This document shows, piece by piece, positions 21,016 through 33,000 of a stretch of 64,000 nucleotides of DNA. The stretch comes from Marthasterias glacialis (lineage: Eukaryota > Echinodermata > Asteroidea > Forcipulatida > Asteriidae). The notes under the pieces are model-generated. The model saw only the letters and a program-made list of their open reading frames with translations. It did not search any database and was not told the DNA's origin. Made by a program: the position numbers and the translations under genes. The stretch lies in the NCBI GenBank assembly GCA_911728455.2, contig OU452229.1:5941854-6005853 (forward strand). The letters are read 5' to 3'. Every line of letters starts with the position of its first letter. The stretch's first letter is position 1.

Positions 21016-24000
21016 ATGCCCATCACCAAACTCACGACAGGTAAGTCACGAAATGATGAGTAGTTTGACAATCACTGGTCTAGCCCCATACATTGTGCCA
21101 ATACGCTGGACTCCCTCCGCTTCTTGGCCCAACGAACCCTGTCCGTTAAAACCAGACATCAACATCCGAATTGAGACTTAATTTTTTTGGCAAATTTATC
21201 CCTCAATGATCGGTCGGTCGTTGCTGTCAGACATGTCAGACTCACAGGCAGAGTCTGGAGAAGATTTCCGCACGGTCCCCCGTGCGATAAATCCTAGGCT
21301 TTTGCTGGAATTTTATGTCAAATCTCGGTGATATAGCCCGTGTCAACGACGGCGGAGAAGCCATGATGGTTCTGTTCAGCGCGGGTCGCATTTCTGCACT
21401 AGTCTTTATTCCAGCAGTCATTTTGCGACGTTTACTTGATAGTGGTGACGTCAAGGTGTCGCGCAGCGGTAAACGTTCTTGAATGTGCTGACTGATTGGG
21501 CGCATTGGACGTCACCACTATCAGGTAAACGTCGCAAAATGACTGCTGGAATAAAGACTAGTGCAGGAATACGACCCGCGCTGAACAGCAACCATCATGG
21601 TTTCTCCGCCGTCGTTGACACGGGCTATATCACCGAGATTTGACATAAAATTCCAGCAAAAGCCTAGGATTTATCGCACGGGGGACCGTGCGGAAATCTT
21701 CTCCAGACTCTGCCTGTGAGTCTGACATGTCTGACAGCAACGACCGACCGATCATTGAGGGATAAATTTGCCAAAAAAATTAAGTCTCAATTCGGATGTT
21801 GATGTCTGGTTTTAACGGACAGGGTTCGTTGGGCCAAGAAGCGGAGGGAGTCCAGCGTATTGGCACAATGTATGGGGCTATCACTGGTCTTGCTGTCTCC
21901 GTTCACATTCATGTAGCGCCGCTAGAGTGGCGAAGGATTTTTGACATTGGGTGTGTCCTACACCGTACACGATGTCAAATGCCAATGGGACTAAATCACA
22001 TGCAGTATAAAGCCTGCGCCCTTGCAAAACGTTCACAGATTTTCAACTTGGTATGATATGAAGATGGTCATGGTGGAAAACTTTCCTTGAAATATTTTTT
22101 TGCTTGCCTTTAATAGTTTTTGAGAAATGAGTAAAACGAGTACGAGTCCAAAACCCTAGACCCAGTAGGCCTAACTGGGGCGCTGTATTCCTTTTAAATT
22201 TTTTGACATTATCGGTCGATAATGTCAAAGTTTTTTTAAAAGGAGTACAGAGCCCCAGTTACTGGTTCTACCAAAAACCAATGTTTGAAAACAGTGAAAA
22301 CATTGGATGAGCTTTTCCCAATATTTTCTTGTGACTCTCCAATAACCAACTGAGCTTAATCTTTCACAAGTTTGTTATTTCCTACATGTTTGGGTCACAT
22401 ATATACTATAAAGTGTGGATACTGAGCTTTGGCGATTACCAATATTGTGCACATACTTTAAAGCCACAGCTCAACATTGGCAAACTGATTGTAAATGCTT
22501 CAATTCTTTGCACATTGATTCATTTGATTCATTTCGTTGTTTCGGTTGCAAGAAAACGGTAAGAGTGCATTCAGCATTTTTGTACACATTCCTTCAGGCA
22601 GAGTTTCCGTCTCACTGAGACAAAAACTAATTTTGGATCTTATTTAAATTGTTATTTAAAAACGATAACACTTCAGTCAGAAATATGCCCAGGAAAGTTT
22701 TCTATCATCATTGTCTTTATACCATGTAAGGTATATGTAAATCTGTGACTGTTTATGTTTTTCTTCTTACCAATGTTGAGCTGGGTCTTTAAGGTACAAA
22801 TATCCTTTATCCAACTTTCCAATGTTTATAGAGTGAAAAAATGTACTTGGTCATGTTGGTCAAAAGTTCACAGACTTGTCCAAATAGCCCAAAACACTCC
22901 AACTTGTCCAAATAGCCCAAAACACTCCAATTTGGGTTTTGGAGTTTAAAGGAGGAGTGTTGATTTGATACGGAATGACCCAAAAGGTCAACCATCATAT
23001 TGGATTGGTGTCATGGACAGTACGACTACAACTGTACATGTATACAATGCTGAACCACCAAATTACGAAAATTATACACATTACAAAAATGTGGAGAGGT
23101 TTTTGCATTGATGAAAGGCTAAGAAACGTGGGTCTATGTGGTTTGGCTTTATATGTCAGTGTGAGATGTACACCAAATTGTGTGCTAGATAATTCTTATT
23201 GTAATTGTTTGACAGCTCAACAGCAGGGATATGGGGCACCCCAACAACAGGGGTATGGGGCACCCCAACAGCAGGGATATGGTGCACCCCAACAGCAGGG
23301 ATACGGGGCACTCCAACAGCAGGGATATGGTGCACCCCAACAGCAGGGATATGGAGTACCCCAACAGCAGGGGTACGGGGCACCCCAACAGCAGGGATAC
23401 AGGGCACCCCAACAGCAGGGGTACGGGGCACCCCAACAGCAGGGGTACGGGGCACCTCAGCCACAGCCACAGGGCCACGCAGCACCCCAAGGCTATGGGG
23501 CACCTCCACAACCACAAGCTACATCATCAGGGGCTACAGCAGGACCAGGTAAATCGTTGGCTTAAATCATGACTGCCAAAAATGATGTCAATTTCAAAAG
23601 TTAAGAATGAATTAACTTCAGCTTTGTTCAGAGGATTAAATAGAAATTCAAGTAATAAACCACAAACGAAACTGACGGGGTGAATATCCAGGCCTGATAT
23701 TTCATGGAGGCAATTGCCTCCGTTGCCCCTGGTCATTGCCTTGGTGCCCTTAAAAATGTTCCAATAGAAATTTACAATTTCGTCATAGAGGTGCCCTCTA
23801 TCAACAAGTAAACGCCTTAGTGCTCTTGCCCTTTCAAGAACGAAGCAATCAGGCCTGCATATCAATACTAGAGTGGGACTTGAATATGCGACATCTTGCA
23901 CATAAATACTGAGGTCGCAGTTTCAAATCGAGCTTTAGTCATTTTTTCTTTGTTTACCCAAAATTAAGGTTTTGAAGTATATTAAAAAAAAATGTTTAAA

Positions 24001-27000
24001 TGTATTGAACTTAGTACAAGTGCCTAATTCATGATGACAAATTTTAACATCTGATGAGCAAAGAAAAATTGTAAGTTGGAGGGTTAACCTAATGACACAT
24101 TTTTTAATTTTGATATGAAAACCACAATTCTAACAATTGTAAAATCATCTCGTTCCCAATACACCCCCAGACTCCTGGGATACCATCCCTGACTCCGACC
24201 CCGAGGATGATGAGAATGCAACTGAGGAAGGAGGACCAAATCCTGACCCTCAAGAGTTAGAACCCGTTCCGGGATACGAGACAGTAGTATTCAACAGCGG
24301 TACGATTTATTTAACTTTTCCTGCTTCTTTTGCTTACTGTAGACTTTTCGGTTCAAGCTCCTTATTATGAGCCAATCTCACCAAAAGTGAGTCTGAATAG
24401 GAGGCTTTGAGGCGCTAGGTGGCAGCAGACACACCTCGTAATTTTTCCATTGTTTATATAATTCCGAGCGAGTGCACACTTCCCAGAACAATGGATTAAC
24501 CTGGTACTTCTGCCACCTGGCATCCCAAAAAGTCAACCCAGATTTCCTTTTTTTTTTTTTAAAACCTTGTTAATGAAGATGTCACTTTCTTTGACTTTTA
24601 GGACCACCTGTTCCTCCACCCGCGTATGAGCCTCCGGAAGACAGCAATTGCCCACAGCAAGTTTTTGACTCGTAAGGAAAACCAGTCTTTCCCCAGGACC
24701 CAGTTTCATTGAGGTGCTTCAGCAGAAATAAACAGAGAAACGGTTACAGACGTGATTGCGCATCCGAAATTGCGCATCCAGAAGTCTGACAAAACTCTAA
24801 CAAACACGCTGGTGCATACGGTGTGCGTGCACAGTGGGAGGGGCTTAGTAGATCGGTCTATTGGGCTTTCAACTGTGACATTTCAAATCGCAAGGGGAGG
24901 CACTCGCGATCTATGACAAAGAATTTCAATGAATTCTTTAACTTTGCCCATTTTGATTTCTTAACTATGAGTACAATTCACAACAGTTTTCCATTTGGTA
25001 GCTAAGATTGCTCATCCTTTTAATTACAGCAATGATGGAATTGGGGAGGAAGCCGTGAGAGCGGCCATCTTGGCTTTTGTTGACAGGCATTGTTGCTATG
25101 GTTCCAGACCAGCCAAGAACATGAACATCACCAGGACTATACCAACGCATGCTTTTCATGTAAGTTCAACTTGTTCAATGGAGCATAATTTACGCAGTGG
25201 GTATGTTTGTCAGGACAATATTGTGGAACTTGCGAGTTCATTTAATTTACTCACCCAACATTCAGTCACAAGGGCTTTACCTACGTGCAAAACACAGAAA
25301 CATAAAACTGTCATGGGACAAATCATACACAAAAAAGTTTCCTAAAAACCTTACAGTGCCACTATGAATTTGTTCTTTGTTACCATTCAGTTATGAATTA
25401 ACCCTACTCACCCTCAGACCTTCAAAATCCAAACGGCATCTTTCGTTTGATTCTGTGGAACTGCGGACTGCATCAGTAAACTGGCTTATGTTGGATCAGG
25501 CATACCACCAAATTCAGAGTCCAACAGAATGGGTGTTATAAATTATCATATGGTGTTGGAATTTGTTAGCGTGAGGAAGGATCCTAGTCAACCACTCATA
25601 GGGAGTTGGGAGTTTAATTATACACCCTTACACCCTTGTCAAATAGGCAAATCCATTAAGCCCCGCCTTCGCCTACTAACGTATTGACCAATCACAGCCT
25701 TGACAATGCCACTGAAAGTTTGACGAAAGTCCGACATGTTAAAATCCCATTAGAAAAGTAAGCAAACTGCTGCCATTGTTCGGACACACAAGATCAGACA
25801 CAACTGTATTAACTTTTGTTTTGTGTGCAAATCCCACAGCAGTGGTCCCCGTACAGTCATGTAAAAGTGGTTTAACAGTGTTCTTGGCTGCATTGTTCTT
25901 TGAACTCCAGACACTGCTCAAAAGGCCACGAAACTAAATCAAAACCATTCACGAAAACCATGTACGTGTGTGTATTCGATACATGTGTGTGTGGCCACAA
26001 CTGAACCACCGCTGCCATCGTGGCAAGAAAGTCACACCATGCTAAGGTAGGCAGGGCTTAATGGATCGGTCTGTAATAAGTAATAAGGTTTTTTTTTCTT
26101 TGACAGTATCTCTTGGAAACCTTCAACGAGTCAAGGACCACATCTCGCAAGTTTCTACCATATAGAGGTGGTGAAGTGGATGGGCCGTTGAATGGCGCCC
26201 CACCGCCGGTGTGGTCGATACACTGCAGACCGTATAAACTGTTTCACACACACGAGAAGGAACTGGAAGTTCCTCACACGTCATATCTTAAGGTACGCAA
26301 TTAAAGGAAGACCTGTTCGTAAATGTGATGCAATTTCACGGTAAGCCATGACCACTTCTCGCAAACTGGCTCTAGCTATTCAGAGAAGCCCATAAGAAAT
26401 GCAATGAGCTAGTTTTTCTGTGAGGATTTACATATGGAAGAAATAGTTTTTGGACTTGCCTTTCTCAGTACGTCTTACAAAGACTTTGGATGTTGTAAGA
26501 ATTATGCAGTAAAGAAATCCTGTATAAACCTGTTGGTAAGTGTAACGTAATTCCACTGTAAACCACGCCTTTTTCATGCAAACTGGTACCAAGTTACTAT
26601 TACCAGAAGCCTGTAAGAAATGCAAAGAGCTATTTTTTTGCTGGGAGCATTCATGTGTGGACAAAATGACTCACTCCATTGAGCCGAAATGCAATGAATG
26701 TACAATGGTGGAAGACTTTTGATGTCTTGTAATCCTCTTCTTGGAAAAAAAGGACAAAGGTCTGGAATCACGAATTACACAATGACCCTCGAATAGTGGG
26801 CGAAAATCGGCAAAGTATTCAACACCATCTGTCCTCTGTGTGGGTGAAACAAAGCATTGCATGGTGAGTGCATACTCTGTGCTCTCTTGGAAACAAAATT
26901 TTTGAGTGACCTTTGTTTCAGTATTCCAATTTTACACAATGGCATGTTTAAACGTCGCCTGTTTGCTGGCTCGGACAATATTTGCGTGTTAAACACATCA

Positions 27001-30000
27001 TCCGGCTTCTACTGGTTAAGGAAAGTTGTCTGTGCTTTTGTTGGGCATTTCTATCAATGTTTTTGGCCAATTTTAGCATTCCGATTATAAGCTACACTCA
27101 TACCAACGAAAAAGTTATCAGATAGCGCTATGAGTGTTGTTATTATAACACAACAGCTCTCACTGTTTCTTCCATTTTTTTTTTAAGTTCCCGATAGACA
27201 CCATCTTTACGGGCAACTTGGGTTTTGGTCTTGGGCCATGTCAAGTATTCTAATTTTTTCTTCACCAGCCAAGTAATTCACCAACCAATCCTGTGAAGAA
27301 CAGAACTCCTGCATGCAGCAAGCGGTGTTTACGCATAGCGCATAATCAAAAAATCAAAAAAGATGGCCAAGTGAAGTCAAGTAGGAACTATCTGTAGTCA
27401 AATATTAATGGGAAAATTATCAAATTATTTGAAAATTACTTGGTTACAGACCTGCCATCGGTGTTCAGGAGCAGGCTTAGTACAGTGTGGACGCTGTCGT
27501 GGTCGAGGCAGGGTAAGCAGTGAACTTTTTTCTACTTCTGTTACTCCTTGAAAGCCAGTCCAGCAACTTATTGAGAGTTTAGATGTGGTGTCTTAAATGG
27601 TGGACACTCATGCTGGGTGCTCTATTACAGTGCCGTGGCAGTGTGATAAAGGCCTTCGGCTCGGGCCTTTATATCACATAAGCCGCGACACTGACGGTTA
27701 AACGGCCAATTAAGACCTCGTCGTATGTTCCCTCAATGTTTATCAATACAGCATTACCGCAGACTAACTTTATGTTCAACCTTTTTAAGAATATAATATT
27801 CAGATATTCATGTTGTTTTCTTGCTATTTGTGGAGACTTCCAGAAAATGTCGTTGAGACGTTAAGAAAATTGGGAGAGAACAGTTTTGTTTTGTTTCAAT
27901 TTTTTCTCTGTTGCGAGTTTGCGGGAGGATGAATCGGTTTGCCCACACATGCTTGTGGAATTTGGAAAAATATTGCACTATTTTTGTCTGTTTTCTACTC
28001 GTGCTTGAGGAGTAACTCCATGTACATTTCATACTCAAAAGGATTCTGTGTTACCATTTTATGTTTGTTAACTGTCTATTCCTTGCAAAAGTTCACAGCT
28101 GCATTGTTTTTTTTGTGTAGACCATTACACACAATGCTGGGTAAATGTAGGAGACTCATGTTGCGTGGTGATCATTTGCCCTCGTAAAAAAACTACAGTT
28201 GGGAACTTCCTCCTATTTCAAATCGGTAAAAGCCAGATTTCAAGTTGATTGGGATGAATTCAAACTGTATGAAGGACTTCAGTCATGACGTAGGGTCCCA
28301 CTTCTGCAACCGATAATCTGTGGAATTATGTTTTCAAGTTTGTTGGCTTTTGTATCCCAAAATGATTCCAACATTTTATTTTATTTTGGCCCCCTCTGAA
28401 CAAAGATATTGACAAAATAGGGACACCACCAACATTAGGGCTGGATAGCCCAGCTTGTAGAGCATTGGTACGCTTAGCCGGTGGTCACAGGTTCAAATCC
28501 CACTCCAGTCAATTGTTCTTTGTTCACCCCAATATTGAACATTTTATTTTTACACAAGACTTGTTTTTGTACGCAGTTTAATTGGTTAACCTGCAGTTCG
28601 TGATAGTTGCTTGGTGTCATACAGTCATTGACTTCAACTGCATGTTACATATTGCATTTTAGTCTGGGTAGAAATGGGTGATGACCGTTGGATCACGTTC
28701 GTTGATATCCAGCCATTCACTGGTCTATTCCTTGGTTATATAGGTTCGTTGTTCCTCATGTAATGGGAGTGGAAGGAGAACTGTTCATAGAAATAACAAA
28801 TCCCAACGTGTGTCTTGTTCCTGGTGCCATGGCTCAGGAAGAAGAAGGTATTTCACTCATTACTATTACATCATCACTATTATCTTGCCTGCCAGAAAGG
28901 CCAGGGAATGTACAAGGTCACTCTTTTTGTTGTTACATGGTCTATGACATGGTCTTCTCGGCCAAGTGTTTCATCAACCAATCACGCGAAGAATAGAATG
29001 CATGCAGCAAGCAGTGCTTACATATAGCGCATAATTATGTACAGCGCATAAGAACCACAAAAAGAGTGACCTTTTATATTTCAGGGCCTGACTGTTGGAC
29101 TGTGTAGATATTTGTTTCTCACTTTGATTCTGGTGTTGTAAAAAAAATTCTTGATCCAGCCCTAATGTTTTGTATAGATTTTTCCCTTCAAATTCGAGCC
29201 CCAACTAAAATTTTTAAACAACGTACATTTGTAAACCCTTTTTTACAGATGTACGCGATGTGGAGGGGATGGCAGAGTGACTTGCCCGACATGCCTCGGT
29301 TTTTGCACGCTTCGTCATTTCATTCTCCTCACGGTCAAGTAGTAAGTTGCAAGTTGTCAGTTTTTGATATTTGATGATGTCATGCACTCTGGCAAAAGTG
29401 CTAGTTTCTGAAGTGGTTTCTTCTTGGGATAACAAAGAAAGGCCACAATATCACACTCAAGTAGAATGTTTGTTCAGTAAACCATTTTCACTGAGGTTTA
29501 TTTTTTCCCTTGAAAAGATTACAAATAAAAGTAATATTAAGCATTTATAATGTGCAATTAATCTAGTTTACTTATCCTGAGGCGCAGTATGTTTTAAGAC
29601 AGTAAAACTGAGTTTTTCAACTATGAAACCCATTTTTATATAGCACTTTGTAAGGGTTTACAAGGTGATGTGGCATAGTCTGCTGCCATACCATGCCAGA
29701 AACACTGGGGCAAACTCTTTCTCATAGCGATCAGCATATTGTGTTCTTTTTTTTTTGCATTACAAAACACATGGAACTTGGCAATAATGGTTTATTTGCT
29801 TGCTCAAGGACACAAGTGTCAAGACCGGGACTCAAACCCACACTCGGCTGGTAAGGAACGCCTGAGCTTGAGTCCGGTGCGTTTGACCACGACACGCCAT
29901 AGAGTAGTTTATTGGGTGAGTAGGTTTGACGGTGTCATTGATTAAATTGAACCATTGTTATATTTTTCTGTTTGACCAGTGTCAACAATATATCCGACTA

Positions 30001-33000
30001 CATTTTGGAGCATACTGACATGCCTGATGAGCTGATCAGAGAAGTCAGTGGGCAGGTCGTCTTTCAACAGACGTTACCTTTTGTAAGTATGAAAACATTC
30101 TTACCTACACTGTGCATGCTGGGGTATTTGATGGCAGTTCTCTGGATCGCACAAGTCTTCCACGTAAACAAACCTATTTGGAAACCTTGGGTTCCTGCTT
30201 GGGAACCTTGGGTTCCTGTTTGGGAACATTGGGTTCCTGCTTGGATACCTTGGGTTCCTGTTTGGGAACCTTGGATTCCTGTTTGGGAACCTTGGGTTCC
30301 TGCTTGGGAACCTTGGGTTCCCTTTTGGGGAATATTTGGTTCCTGTTTGGAAACCCTGGGTTCCTGTTTGGAAACCTTGGGTTCCTGTTTGGGGTCCTTG
30401 GGTTCCTGTTTGGGAACCTTGGGTTCTGGGAACCTTGGATTCGCACGTACAGTGCTCTTGTAAATGTGCAGGAAATGCAATTGCACAGTTATGAGTTTTT
30501 ACTCTATGGGCAAGACTTGCACAGTGTATTGCAACACCATCCAACAACTTAAAGGGATGCCACAAAATTGATGTAAGAATACTTTCATTCATTTCACACC
30601 CATGAAAATGTGATTGAATTAAGTGGTCCTGTCAATAGGTGGGGGAGGGATGGTTAATGTCAGTATTGTGGGTCTTGAAACCAGTTTTGAAATCAATTTA
30701 TGCAAGATTTTTGTTCTTGTGTGTCAGTCTGCACAAATCTCCATTCATGATATCAGGATTGCCTTCACGTTAGCATTCATGTAAAATATTACAACAATCC
30801 GTTGTTAGGTCATTTGCATATGTTCCATATCAGTTTTTTAGCCATTAATGGAAGGAAAAGTTAATGTAGCATGCAGGCTTCATCTGGCGTCACACTTGTG
30901 CTTTGTGTAGATGCGAAAAACATAATTATAGACCCCTTACATATGACGCCCAGAGCTCAAACAGCGCCCTCACTGAGGTCAAGAAAGACCTCTCATTGGC
31001 TGATAGTTGTGCGTGGCTCAATGATGCCTGTTGTGCATACAAATATAAACGCTGGGCTTATTTTATAGAATAATGCCTTACCCAGTAATGGAGACACGTA
31101 ATTGGATTTGTCTACAGCATAGCCTTTGCTTAGTCATCACTTTATGTTTTATTTGTGTGTAAATTTCAACAGGTGTGGCCAATCTCACAGTATCCCGTTC
31201 CAGAGGTGAATGAGAACTCTATCCGGCTTGTTAATGAGCATCGTACTGCGTGGCCATATGCAATGATATTGCATCAGGTAACAAACTTGTTTATGGTTTG
31301 CATGGGAAAATTTCAACCAGACTCTAAATTTGTCTATTCACATTTGTTTCGCTCCGTGCCAAAAACCAGGCAGTTTCCGCCAAAACTCAAAACCGGGTTT
31401 ATCTGCTCATCAAATAACACAAAATAATTTAGGCCTATTAGGTGAGAACGTCTCAACTTATAGATTGTTTACGCTGATGTCATGGCTGATGTTTCGGTTG
31501 TTTTAACTTTTAAATCTATGTCACTATTTCTTAGAACTGCCTGATTTTGGTGAAGGGCTTCACGCAGCACTGGCTGAGCACTGTTTTTCATGTTAGAGAA
31601 GCAAATATTTTTAGGTACTTTGGCAGTCTGCAAGAAAGTTATAAATACAAATTCAGAAAACCAAGCTAACAAGCAAGATTTGATTTCCAGTGAGCAATAA
31701 GGTTTTAAATCTAGAATTCAGGATTGGTATTCATCAAAAAAAGTTGGACTAGTATCAGTCTGAAAGCTCACTGATTATGAAGTTCATACCAGTACCATCT
31801 TCCATGTAATTTTTTAGGTGTCCGGCTTTCGGTCGAAGACCTATTGTTATTGTTAAGTTTGATTGTTTGTTTGCTTGTTTGTTTTTTTCTGGGTATTTTT
31901 ATCCTTGAACCTTGTCGGCAAATTTTCTCAAAAAGTAAAGCTTGTATGAACTTGAAACTTGCCATATATAAAGATCTTAGTGAGTAGATGAAACCGCAAA
32001 TTTTTTGAAATGATGACGTCATTAGGTTAAATAAACGTTAAATAATTATCATATCTCAAGAACGGCAAATGCTATATTCAAAATCTTTGGTGCATATGAA
32101 AGGTCTTGTAATGTTGGACAAATTGTATGCACACCGTGACCCCATTTACTTCCGGTAAAAACTGGAAGTTAAAGTTAAAATCATGTTATTTAGGGCTCTA
32201 GAGCCTAATTAAATGAAAATATGAACAAACTTTCAATGCATAGTATTTTCTTTAGCTCACGAGCATTCTAGAAATGTGATATATGACGTCATAGCTACGT
32301 CACAACAAAAATGATACATGAGGTCGAAAAAAAAATTATTTTGCTATCTCAAAAAATAAAGCATATACGGACTTGAAACTTACTATATACCTTGACCATA
32401 GCGTGAACATGACATAGCAACATTTTTGGAATGATGACGTCATCGATGACGTCATTACATTAAATTGAAGTTCTATACTAAAATAATCATATCTTAAGAA
32501 TAATACATGCTACATACATGATCTTTACACCATATGAAAGGTCATAAAGTATTAGAAATATCTTACACAGAGTGTGACCCCATTTGACCTTTACTTCTGG
32601 TTGAAATCGGAAGTAGTAGTTTTTTATATAAAAATTCCTATCTGAATAATGTAAATGTGTATATTAATATAATAACCTGATTTTAAGGCCCTTTGACGAT
32701 TCTACAAATTTTTCAATGTGTAACACCATTTGACCTTCACTTCCGGTCGAAACCGGAAGTATAAGTTTGTACATACAAAAATGTGTATCTTATTAATGAA
32801 ACGTGGTAAATTTATAATCATTACATCAATTTAAAGCTCTTGGGCAATTCTAGATATCATGTACAAAGTGTGACCCCATTTGACCTTTAGTTCCTGTAAA
32901 AACCGGAAGTTGAAGTTTCATATGACAAACCTTCATGCATAAAGATCAATAAAAGGTACAAATAAATATGTTGCCTGTCAGCATTGCACAAGAGACAAAA

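Noticed and set aside
23013..23095. ATG opening [20 protein letters not shown] as SSUH2 exon 1
   Set aside because: It looks protein-like, but the only phase-1 donor is after two codons, so it cannot join exon 2 in frame with that peptide. Kept only as an unlikely alternative.
23156..23517. Antisense frames opposite SSUH2 exon 2
   Set aside because: Shadows of the coding minisatellite.
22975..23565. Single 196-codon frame reading into the QQQGYGAP repeats
   Set aside because: Upstream of 23216 it has no family similarity, and 23216 follows a good acceptor. A 25-nt exon at 21016 with a perfect donor supplies the right phase and start.
28438..28510. Possible functional tRNA gene
   Set aside because: B box present but the arms do not pair and several relatives are scattered as repeats, so it is a SINE head.
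30064..30592. Long overlapping open frames on both strands (about 140-163 codons)
   Set aside because: They are produced by the 21-bp minisatellite whose period is a multiple of three. Their sequence is monotonous and there is no start or splice context.
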